This document shows, piece by piece, positions 1-5,678 of a stretch of 6,206 nt of DNA. Position numbers and translations under genes: made by a program. Source of the stretch: Candidatus Aphodomonas merdavium (lineage in GTDB: Bacteria; Bacillota; Clostridia; Christensenellales; Aristaeellaceae). The stretch lies in the NCBI GenBank assembly GCA_018715585.1, contig DVLH01000061.1, positions 1 through 6,206 on the forward strand, in the 5' to 3' direction. Each line of letters begins with the position of its first letter. Position 1 is the first letter of the stretch. The notes beneath the pieces are model-generated. The model did no database searches. It worked only from the letters and a program-made list of their open reading frames with translations, and was not told the DNA's origin.

Positions 1-817
1 GTGCGCCGGGAAGCCATATGAACGCTTCCGGGGTAGTAATATACTGCGCGCGGGGCGCCCGTTCGTTCAGCGTGCCGTCCCTGTCCAGGAAGGCAAACTT
101 GCGCGGCGAGAAGAACGCGCGCGCAAGGGCAATGCGCTCCCAGGAACCGATGGAGTAATACCGGTGCTCGGTAAAGGCGGCGTAGAGCTTGCCCTCGCGC
201 GCCAGCGTGGGATAGACAAGCGCCTCAAAGTTGCCGTTTTGCGCGGGCATCCGCTCGACGGCCTCGCGCCGTACGAGCGCATAGCCGATATCCACGCCCG
301 AGAGGCCGGGCGTTTGCCGCTGCTTATCGTAGACGAGCACGCGCCCGTCCGGCGCGGCAAGCAGGTTGGAGCGCGTGTAGCCGTCGCGGTTTGCGTAGGC
401 GCTCAGGCAAAGGGATGCGCCGCTGCGGAAAAAAGTCTTTACGAGGCGTTGATAATCAACCGGGCAGTAGTTGTCGCAATAGAGCAGCAGGAACGCATTG
501 CTGAGGCAGCCGAGCGCCGCGCGCAGGCGCGCGCCCGTTTCGTATTCCACCGGCGTCACCTCATAGCGGATGTGTACGCCAAAGCGCGTGCCATCGCCAA
601 AGGCGTCCATGATTTTTTCGGGCAGATAGCCCAGCAGCAGCACGACCTCCTCAATGCCGAAAGACCGGACCTGCTCGAGCAGGTATTGCAGGAAAGGCTT
701 GCCCTCGAAAGGATACATCGGCTTGGGCTGGTCGTCGGTAAAAGGCCTCAGGCGCATGCCGGTTCCGCCGGCCAAGACGACGGCCTGGCGGATGGCGGGA
801 AAGGCGGCATCAGTCAT
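1..817 (-). CDS. Sugar nucleotidyltransferase / HAD-IIIA phosphatase fusion (HddC-GmhB-like), 3' end outside window
   Basis: 272 codons are visible from the ATG at 817 to the window edge, with no stop. Residues 13-230 form a nucleotidyltransferase domain: LAGGTGMRLRP at 15-25 is the nucleotide-binding loop, followed by K32-P33, and D115 in LLYCDNYCPVD is the likely metal-binding Asp. Residues 241-251 (FAFLDRDGTLN) match motif I of HAD-IIIA phosphatases and are typical of GmhB, the heptose-bisphosphate phosphatase; the rest of that domain lies beyond the edge. HddC and GmhB both belong to GDP-heptose synthesis, so a bifunctional enzyme making an activated heptose for a surface glycan is the likely role; this is inference. 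The exact sugar and nucleotide cannot be read from sequence. The loop has Met where GGxGTRL usually has Thr. The start is supported by AAGGA ten bases upstream (828-832) and a promoter just before it. An alternative is an uncharacterised NDP-sugar synthase with a different sugar. Confidence 0.85.
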   Translation of the reverse strand, partial: MTDAAFPAIRQAVVLAGGTGMRLRPFTDDQPKPMYPFEGKPFLQYLLEQVRSFGIEEVVLLLGYLPEKIMDAFGDGTRFGVHIRYEVTPVEYETGARLRAALGCLSNAFLLLYCDNYCPVDYQRLVKTFFRSGASLCLSAYANRDGYTRSNLLAAPDGRVLVYDKQRQTPGLSGVDIGYALVRREAVERMPAQNGNFEALVYPTLAREGKLYAAFTEHRYYSIGSWERIALARAFFSPRKFAFLDRDGTLNERAPRAQYITTPEAFIWLPGA

Positions 818-853
818 TGTGAACGCTTCCTTTGCAGGCGAAAGTATACATGC

Positions 854-882
854 ATTGTACCATGAATCCGCCCTCTTCACAA
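854..882 (-). promoter_or_regulatory. Sigma-A-type promoter of the nucleotidyltransferase/HAD gene
   Basis: On the minus strand, TTGTGA (877-882) is separated by exactly 17 bases from TACAAT (854-859), a 5/6 match to the -10 consensus and 4/6 to the -35. Transcription would begin near 847, leaving an untranslated leader of about 30 bases that contains the AAGGA site. A second possible -10, TATACT at 843-848, lies just downstream. The promoter sits after the aspartokinase terminator, so the two minus-strand genes are probably separate transcripts. Confidence 0.65.
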
Positions 883-912
883 CGCTTTGCCCCGCAGGAA
901 CGCGCAAGATCT

Positions 913-941
913 TCTGCCGCATGCCCGCAAGATGCGGCGGA
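913..941 (-). other. Second hairpin behind the aspartokinase terminator
   Basis: Bases 913-922 and 932-941 form a 10-bp stem with one mismatch on the plus strand (T915 against G939); as minus-strand RNA that position becomes A opposite C. The loop is 9 bases (923-931). No T-run follows on the minus strand. It lies nine bases beyond the strong hairpin at 951-983. It could protect an mRNA 3' end or back up termination, but could also be chance in GC-rich DNA. Confidence 0.3.
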
Positions 942-950
942 CAGAAGAAT

Positions 951-983
951 CACCGGGGCCGGCCCGTAAGGCCGGCCCCGGTG
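951..983 (-). terminator. Intrinsic terminator-like hairpin after the aspartokinase gene
   Basis: A perfect 14-bp stem (951-964 paired with 970-983, CACCGGGGCCGGCC and its complement) closes a 5-base loop. It lies 48 bases downstream of the aspartokinase stop. On the minus strand the stem is followed by ATTCTTCT, a modest T-rich tract; on the plus strand no T-tract follows. A terminator for the aspartokinase transcript is the best reading. The weak T-tract leaves room for a role as an mRNA 3'-end stabiliser. Confidence 0.7.
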
Positions 984-1031
984 AAACGATGGGATGCTTT
1001 TGTCAACGAATCAAGCTGCTATATAGGGTGG

Positions 1032-2336
1032 CTATGCTTCTTGGGAGAAGGCACCGCGGTAGGCGGAGCGGATGCCGTCCTCAAAATCATCTTCATCCAC
1101 GCCGATAAGCAGCGTAAAGCCGCCGGCGCCGTAGTTGAGCATGCGTACCCGGATGCCGTCGTCCGCCAGCGCGTCCAACACCTGTGCCGCCACCCCGCGC
1201 CGGCCGCGCATGCCGTTGCCTACGATGGCCAGCAGGGCAAGCGGCTTTCCAAGCTCAATGCTGTCCGGCTTGAGCGCGGTGAACAGGGCGCGCTGGAGCG
1301 CTTCCCGGCATGGTGCAAGGGCGCATTCCGGCACAAGCAGGCAAAGCGTATCGACGCCGGAGGGCATATGCTCCAGGGGAACGCGGAAGGTATTGAGCGT
1401 TTCCAACGCGCGCTGTATCAGCAGCGGGTCCGAGCGCAGCAGCGTTTTTTCCAGCATGATGGGCACAAAACCGCGCCGCCCCGTCACGCCTGTGACGGGC
1501 AAAGGGCTTGAGGTTTGCAGCGGTTGAATGAGCGTACCCGGAGCGGATGGGTCGAGCGTGGAGCGCACGGCGATGGGGATGCCCGCCTCGCGCACGGGCA
1601 GCACCGCCTCTTCCTGGAGCACGCCCGCGCCCATGGCGGAAAGCTCTCGCAGCTCGCGGTAGCTTAAGCTCTCGACGACCCTTGCCTGCGGGACGATGCG
1701 CGGGTCGGCCGCCAACACGCCGGGAACGTCCGTCCAGTTTTCATACAGCGACGCGCCCAGCGCCCGCGCTGCAATGGCGCCGGTGATATCTGATCCGCCG
1801 CGCGGGAATGTACGGATGCTACCGTCCGACGCTGCGCCATAAAAGCCGGGCAACACGAGGCCGCCCTTGTGCGGCATCGCCGCACGCAGTGCCGATTCGG
1901 TTTTTTCAAGATCGCAGCGGCCGTCTGCGCCGAAAAAAACCGCCTGCGCCGCGTCTAAAAACGACCAGTCGAGCAGCTTTGCCAGCAAAAGCCCGCTGAG
2001 GTATTCGCCGCGGCTCAGCGCCCAGGGCAGGCTTTCGTGCCGAAACCGCCGCTGAATTTGTTCCAGCTGCTCGTCGAGCAGGCCTGCAAAACCGAGCTCC
2101 TTTGCGATGACGGCATAACGTTGGCGCACGTGCGCGAAGAGTTCCTGCGCGCGCGCCTGGCCGGCGCCATAGCATTGAAGAAGCAAATCAGTGATTTTTT
2201 CATCTTCCGCAAAGCGTTTTCCCGGCGCGGACGGCACGACGACGCGGCGGGCGGAATCCTTTGCGATGAGATCCGCCACGCGGAAAAAGCGGGTGGCGTC
2301 GCAAAGCGACGTCCCGCCGAACTTGCAAACAATCAC
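1032..2336 (-). CDS. lysC: Aspartate kinase (monofunctional, two C-terminal ACT domains)
   Basis: Phosphorylates L-aspartate with ATP, the first step toward lysine, threonine, methionine and diaminopimelate; cytoplasmic. With the start chosen here it has 434 residues, normal for a monofunctional enzyme. KFGGTS at 5-10 is the signature kinase motif; SAPGKRF at 36-42, SRGEY at 108-112, PGFYG at 163-167 and FPRGGSD at 177-183 build the substrate and ATP site. The C-terminal third carries two ACT modules, including EHMPSGVDTL in the first and the second from about 366 to 431, so feedback inhibition by an end-product amino acid is expected. I chose GTG at 2336 over the TTG at 2354: GAAAGGGG lies eight bases before the GTG, the TTG has no comparable site, and the resulting start MIVCKFGG is typical. 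The gene is divergent from the plus-strand cassette and seems to be its own transcription unit. Which amino acid inhibits it cannot be told. Confidence 0.95.
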   Translation of the reverse strand: MIVCKFGGTSLCDATRFFRVADLIAKDSARRVVVPSAPGKRFAEDEKITDLLLQCYGAGQARAQELFAHVRQRYAVIAKELGFAGLLDEQLEQIQRRFRHESLPWALSRGEYLSGLLLAKLLDWSFLDAAQAVFFGADGRCDLEKTESALRAAMPHKGGLVLPGFYGAASDGSIRTFPRGGSDITGAIAARALGASLYENWTDVPGVLAADPRIVPQARVVESLSYRELRELSAMGAGVLQEEAVLPVREAGIPIAVRSTLDPSAPGTLIQPLQTSSPLPVTGVTGRRGFVPIMLEKTLLRSDPLLIQRALETLNTFRVPLEHMPSGVDTLCLLVPECALAPCREALQRALFTALKPDSIELGKPLALLAIVGNGMRGRRGVAAQVLDALADDGIRVRMLNYGAGGFTLLIGVDEDDFEDGIRSAYRGAFSQEA

Positions 2337-2344
2337 GGGCAGCG

Positions 2345-2352
2345 CCCCTTTC
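2345..2352 (-). promoter_or_regulatory. Ribosome binding site that sets the aspartokinase start
   Basis: The minus strand reads GAAAGGGG here, eight bases ahead of the GTG at 2336. The TTG codon at 2354-2352 overlaps this site, so initiation from the TTG would translate the ribosome binding site itself; this argues for the GTG. Confidence 0.65.
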
Positions 2353-2514
2353 AAACGGTCTCACACCGTATCGTTATGTTTTGCGAAAATGGCGGGTGCA
2401 TGCGCCGGAAAAAAGGGGAGAAGCCAGCTTTTTATGGCAACGTGTTTTGCCTTGCCTTTTTTGCCGGTTTTTGTAAAAGCGTTCAAAAGGCGATTGATCT
2501 GTTTTGCAAGGAAC

Positions 2515-2541
2515 AAAAAGCGGCAAGAACGTTCCTGCCGC
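2515..2541 (-). terminator. Minus-strand intrinsic terminator in the aspartokinase upstream region (candidate attenuator)
   Basis: On the minus strand GCGGCAGGA-ACGT-TCTTGCCGC pairs over about nine base pairs, including one G-U, and is followed directly by TTTTT (2515-2519). This is a textbook intrinsic terminator shape. It points toward the aspartokinase and ends about 180 bases before its start codon, with no gene immediately upstream on that strand. It may be an attenuator in a long leader, the end of a short RNA, or a block on antisense transcription coming from the cassette. Confidence 0.5.
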
Positions 2542-2595
2542 GAAAGGCCGTCCGGGCCGTTGCCTGTGACCGTACGCAGATTGCTGTCTTTAATC

Positions 2596-2624
2596 TTGAC
2601 GTTTTTTGCGTTTTCATGTATCCT
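2596..2624 (+). promoter_or_regulatory. Sigma-A-type promoter of the NTP_transf_5/PqqD/radical SAM cassette
   Basis: TTGACG (2596-2601, 5/6 to the -35 consensus) is followed after exactly 17 bases by TATCCT (2619-2624, 4/6 to the -10). Transcription would start near 2631, giving a leader of about 45 bases before the ATG at 2676. That leader can begin with a small hairpin, ACGGC (2637-2641) with GCCGT (2650-2654), around an 8-base loop rich in T. Confidence 0.6.
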
Positions 2625-2675
2625 TGAGCCGGCGTTACGGCGCTTTTTTGCCGTGCGCTCCGGGAGGAATGGCGG

Positions 2676-3917
2676 ATGAATCCAACACAAACGCTGCTGC
2701 TGCGGCTGCTGGATTGCGCGCTGCATGGCAAAACCATGCCGCCGCAAAGCGCCGTGGGCGCGGATTGGGACGCGCTGGTGCAGATGGCAAAGAGCCATCA
2801 TATCGAATCCCTGCTCTTGGATGCGGCGCTGTCGCTGCCAGAGGATGAGGCGCCCGCAGGGGAGCTGCGCGAAAAATGGCAGGCCTTGGCGCTCAACGAA
2901 ATGATGAGCCAAGGCGCGCTGGCCATTCAGGCCAGCATGCTCACGCAGGCGCTGGAGGCTGCCGGCGTGAAGGCCGTCATGCTCAAGGGCATGGCGCTCA
3001 AAGCGCTCTATCCGCAGCCGGATCTGCGCACGATGAGCGACTTGGACCTGCTCGTTGCGCCCGAACAGCAACAGGCTGCCCTTGCGGCGATGGAAACGGC
3101 CGGCTATGCGCTGCTGGAGGAGGAGCCGGGCGTGCACGTGCTGCGCGGCGAGCAGGGGCTGCGCGTGGAGCTGCACGAGCGCTTGTTCGACAAGACGGAG
3201 ACGGGCTTCCTCGCACGGCTTGACGAGGGAACGGTGTTTGCGGTCGAGCGCGCCGTGCGCGAGGAGGTCTATTGCGGCCAGGCGTGGGTATTCCCACCGC
3301 AGGAGCATCTGGCTTTTTTGCTGCTGCACATGGCCAAACACCTGATCACAACGGGATTCGGCCTGCGCCAGCTGGCGGATTTTTCGTTGTATGTCCAAAA
3401 GCGCGGCGGCGAGATTGATTTTGCCGCGCTGCGCGCGCAGATGCGGTCGCTGGGGCTGGAAGGGATGCTGGATGCGCTGCTGGAAATTTGCCGGCAGTGG
3501 CTCTCGCTGCCGGACGGGCCTTGGTATGGCGCGGACATGCAGGCGCAGGGCGCGCAGGCGCTGCTGGAGGATATTCTCAGCGCCGGCGTGTTCGGCAAGA
3601 GCTCGAAAGAGCGCACGCGCTCGGCGGCGGTGGTATACCGCAGCTTTGAAAGCGCCGATGGGGACAAGGGCCGTCTTTTGCGCGCGCTGTTCCCTTCCGC
3701 CAGGACGTTGAAAGCGCCGTATCTTTACGCGCGCAGGCATCCCTGGCTTCTGCCGGTGGCGTGGGCGCACCGGCTGTTCAATTACGTCCGCCTACGCTTG
3801 ACGGGGCGCGCCACGCGCACGGAGGAAGTGGAAGGCATGCGCATTGCGGACGAGCGGCTCTGCCTGCTTGGCGCGCTGGGCATGCGCGATGGAGCGCAGG
3901 GAAACGGAAGGAAATAA
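2676..3917 (+). CDS. Nucleotidyltransferase-fold protein of the NTP_transf_5 type (PF14907-like)
   Basis: A 413-residue protein. Its core (about 85-240) has the pattern of this uncharacterised family: LKG at 103-105, a Tyr-Pro-x-Pro stretch at 112-115, then MSDLDLLV at 120-127 with D122 and D124 as the expected metal-binding pair, and VELHE at 164-168 supplying a likely third carboxylate, E165. LLLHMAKH at 215-222 and the following LADFSLYV are also typical. The C-terminal 170 residues are mostly helical-looking, with a basic stretch around 340-380. Members resemble kanamycin/MNT-type nucleotidyltransferases and would move a nucleotide from an NTP to an unknown acceptor. They occur near some RiPP loci, including lasso peptide clusters. 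GGGAGGA (2662-2668) ahead of the ATG supports the start. It heads a co-directional set with PqqD and radical SAM genes 45 bases downstream. The acceptor cannot be told. Confidence 0.85.
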   Translation: MNPTQTLLLRLLDCALHGKTMPPQSAVGADWDALVQMAKSHHIESLLLDAALSLPEDEAPAGELREKWQALALNEMMSQGALAIQASMLTQALEAAGVKAVMLKGMALKALYPQPDLRTMSDLDLLVAPEQQQAALAAMETAGYALLEEEPGVHVLRGEQGLRVELHERLFDKTETGFLARLDEGTVFAVERAVREEVYCGQAWVFPPQEHLAFLLLHMAKHLITTGFGLRQLADFSLYVQKRGGEIDFAALRAQMRSLGLEGMLDALLEICRQWLSLPDGPWYGADMQAQGAQALLEDILSAGVFGKSSKERTRSAAVVYRSFESADGDKGRLLRALFPSARTLKAPYLYARRHPWLLPVAWAHRLFNYVRLRLTGRATRTEEVEGMRIADERLCLLGALGMRDGAQGNGRK

Positions 3918-3947
3918 AACAATCGCTTGACGGCGGGGGACAACAGT

Positions 3948-3954
3948 AAGGAGG
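3948..3954 (+). promoter_or_regulatory. Strong ribosome binding site that sets the PqqD start
   Basis: AAGGAGG lies eight bases before the ATG at 3963, a near-perfect site. It excludes the upstream in-frame TTG at 3927, which would place this site inside the coding sequence. The high strength suggests the PqqD protein is made in larger amounts than its neighbours. Confidence 0.8.
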
Positions 3955-3962
3955 AAACGCAC

Positions 3963-4535
3963 ATGGCGGAGGAAAAGAAACAGTTGCAGCAGGATCAACA
4001 GCAGCAGACGGGCCGCTTGGGCGAGGAGATTACCGAGCATGACTTCGGCACTTTCCCGGTGGATGCGGTGCCCGAGCAGCTCAAGCAGATGTTCGGCATC
4101 ACGCAGGAGGCGCTGGACGCCGTGCCTGCGGGAATGCAGCAGACGTACAGCCACCTGGAGGTGCGCGTGGGCGTTAAGGACGGATACATCCTTCGCAAGG
4201 TCGGCGAAGCGTACATGGTGATGCCCACCGGCGCCCGGATGAAGGAGTACCGCGGCATGATCACGCTCAACGAAACGGGCGCGTTCCTCTTTCAGGAGGC
4301 GCAAAAGCCCGAACCTACGCGCGAGAAGCTTATCGCCGCGGCGATGAAGGAGTATAACGTTGAAGAGATTGAGGCGGCAGAGAACGTCGACTCGTTCGTG
4401 CAGCAGTGCGCGGAGTGCAACCTCTTTCAACATGTAGAGTTTTCCGTGACCGTCTACCGCCCGGAGGAAGGCGATGCACCGCAGGCGGAGGACGCTCCGG
4501 CGCAGGAGGCGCCAAATGCCGATGGAACAAAATAA
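3963..4535 (+). CDS. PqqD-domain protein with long N-terminal extension and acidic tail
   Basis: 190 residues, about twice the size of a stand-alone PqqD. Residues 74-156 fit PqqD: DGYILRKVGEAYMVMP, then LNETGAFLF (102-110), LIAAAMKEYNVEE (123-135) and ENVDSFVQQCAECNLF (140-155). PqqD domains (RiPP recognition elements) bind a precursor's leader and present it to a radical SAM maturase, which fits the next gene. The first 25 residues are rich in Gln, Glu and Lys and probably disordered. Residues 26-70 carry DAVPEQLKQ (34-42) and DAVPAGMQQ (52-60), two related stretches 18 residues apart. The last 25 residues are acidic, rich in Pro and Ala. A C149-x2-C152 pair lies inside the domain. No signal peptide or membrane segment is visible, so it is probably cytoplasmic. 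The stop overlaps the radical SAM start. Its partner peptide is not identified. Confidence 0.85.
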   Translation: MAEEKKQLQQDQQQQTGRLGEEITEHDFGTFPVDAVPEQLKQMFGITQEALDAVPAGMQQTYSHLEVRVGVKDGYILRKVGEAYMVMPTGARMKEYRGMITLNETGAFLFQEAQKPEPTREKLIAAAMKEYNVEEIEAAENVDSFVQQCAECNLFQHVEFSVTVYRPEEGDAPQAEDAPAQEAPNADGTK

Positions 4536-5676
4536 GGCCGGGCTTTATACGCAGGAAGAAGCCCTGCGGATCCGCCAGGAAAATTACGAAAAAACCCAGA
4601 ACTTCAACGCCTGGCAGCAGGCCATGCTCGAACAGGCGATGCAGCTGCACATCCCGCACAAAGGTACGTTCGAGCTGACCCCGTTTTGCAGCATGAAGTG
4701 CAAAATGTGCTACATGCGCCTGGATCCGCCGCAGGCGGCGCAACAGGGACGGTTGCTGACGGCCGAAGAATGGATTCGCCTGGGGAAAATGGCGTTTGAC
4801 GCGGGCACGGTGGACCTGCTGCTGACGGGCGGCGAGCCGCTCCTGCGCAAAGATTTCGCCCAGATTTACACCGCGCTTTCCGAGATGGGCTTTTTGCTGC
4901 GCCTTTTTACGAACGCAACGATGTTCACCAAGGAAACATATGACCTGCTGCGCGAGCGGCCGCCGCAGAGCCTGGAAATCACGCTCTATGGCGCCAGCCC
5001 GGAGACGTACCAGCGCGTCGGCGGCTGGGCGGAGGGATACGAGCGCGCCGTAGAGGCGATTGATACGCTGCGCCAGTTTGTGCCGTCGCTGCGGCTCAAA
5101 GGCACACTGATCCGCGAAAATATGGACGATTACGACGCGATGAAGGCGTTCGCCGCCGAACGCGCGCTGTCGTTGGACTTTTGCTTGCAGCCGCTGCCTG
5201 CCGTGCGCGGCGCGTGTTCGCAAGCCCTTTCCTGCCGCTTGGGGGCGGAGGAGCTTGTGCGCTTTACGAACGAAAAGAAGTTCGTGCCCTCCAACGAGGG
5301 ATGCGAGCCTGTCGATCCAAGCGCGCGCAAGGCCGTTTTTTGCGGTGCAGGCCTTGTGACTTATACCATCCAATGGAACGGCGATATGGTCGCCTGCAAC
5401 ATGGACGACGACCCCAAGCGCGCGATTGGCCGCCCGCTGGAGGAAGGATTTGCGGCGGCATGGGAGAAATTGCGCGGCTTTGCTGACGACAAGCCGCTGC
5501 CCGAACCGTGCAAAACCTGCGAGGTTTATGCCCAGTGCGGCTGCTGTGCGGTGCATCACCGCCAGGAAAGCGGCCGCTATGACGTTCCCGCACGCTATGT
5601 CTGCGATTATTTCCGTGGCTGGCAGGGGCAACCGCTGCTGCCGGACGAGACGTTCGGCGGGCAGCCGCGCACGTGA
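4516..5676 (+). CDS. Radical SAM/SPASM-domain protein, putative peptide maturase
   Basis: 386 residues from the ATG at 4516, supported by AGGAGG six bases upstream (4504-4509); the gene overlaps the end of the PqqD gene by 20 bases, a sign of coupled translation. C58, C62 and C65 (CxxxCxxC) bind the [4Fe-4S] cluster that cleaves S-adenosylmethionine; GGEP at 105-108 and ITLYGASPETYQRVGG support the radical SAM core. The C-terminal SPASM region has C276, C294, C332, C335, C341, C343, C344 and C363, enough for auxiliary clusters. In characterised relatives such enzymes crosslink or epimerise residues of ribosomal peptides, or oxidise a Cys or Ser residue of a target protein (sulfatase maturases). 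The adjacent PqqD suggests a peptide substrate. The 57 residues before the cluster motif have no clear domain. The reaction cannot be deduced. A further in-frame ATG (4522) sits 12 bases from the ribosome binding site and is less favoured. Confidence 0.9.
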   Translation: MPMEQNKAGLYTQEEALRIRQENYEKTQNFNAWQQAMLEQAMQLHIPHKGTFELTPFCSMKCKMCYMRLDPPQAAQQGRLLTAEEWIRLGKMAFDAGTVDLLLTGGEPLLRKDFAQIYTALSEMGFLLRLFTNATMFTKETYDLLRERPPQSLEITLYGASPETYQRVGGWAEGYERAVEAIDTLRQFVPSLRLKGTLIRENMDDYDAMKAFAAERALSLDFCLQPLPAVRGACSQALSCRLGAEELVRFTNEKKFVPSNEGCEPVDPSARKAVFCGAGLVTYTIQWNGDMVACNMDDDPKRAIGRPLEEGFAAAWEKLRGFADDKPLPEPCKTCEVYAQCGCCAVHHRQESGRYDVPARYVCDYFRGWQGQPLLPDETFGGQPRT

Positions 5677-5678
5677 CC

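Larger units (their letters stand above)
2337..2675. other. Divergent intergenic region between aspartokinase and the plus-strand cassette
   Basis: About 340 bases without a convincing gene. Base composition is less GC-rich than the flanking genes and has many T- and A-runs. It contains the plus-strand promoter (2596-2624), a minus-strand terminator-like hairpin (2515-2541), a small hairpin ACGGT/ACCGT with a 5-base loop (2356-2370) close to the aspartokinase ribosome binding site, and an 11-base direct repeat (2456-2466 and 2643-2653). I could not find a convincing minus-strand promoter for the aspartokinase, nor a lysine riboswitch or T-box core. Confidence 0.6.

Noticed and set aside
1025..1059. 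AGGGTGG and ACCGCGG words resembling a T-box core
   Set aside because: The two words are split by about 20 bases and lie at the end of the aspartokinase coding region, with no T-box specifier structure around them.
2436..2462. Plus-strand GGCAA/TTGCC hairpin followed by TTTTTT, considered as a terminator
   Set aside because: The stem is only five base pairs and no plus-strand gene ends nearby, so a functional role is not supported.
2434..2679. An 82-codon plus-strand ORF with four Cys, ending in an ATGA overlap with the NTP_transf_5 start, considered as a precursor peptide
   Set aside because: Its ribosome binding site would be 13 bases away, its codon use differs from the neighbours, it contains the predicted cassette promoter, and it has no leader/core organisation. 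Conservation in relatives would be needed to revive it.
2361..3770. A 469-codon open frame on the minus strand, opposite the NTP_transf_5 gene
   Set aside because: Long antisense frames are common in GC-rich coding DNA. The product is rich in Arg, Gln, His and Leu, shows no recognisable motif, and the opposite strand has a clear family match with promoter and ribosome binding site.
3927..3955. TTGACG before the PqqD gene, considered as a -35 box
   Set aside because: At 17 bases downstream the sequence is GGAGGA, the ribosome binding site, and no -10-like word is present. Read-through from the upstream gene is simpler.
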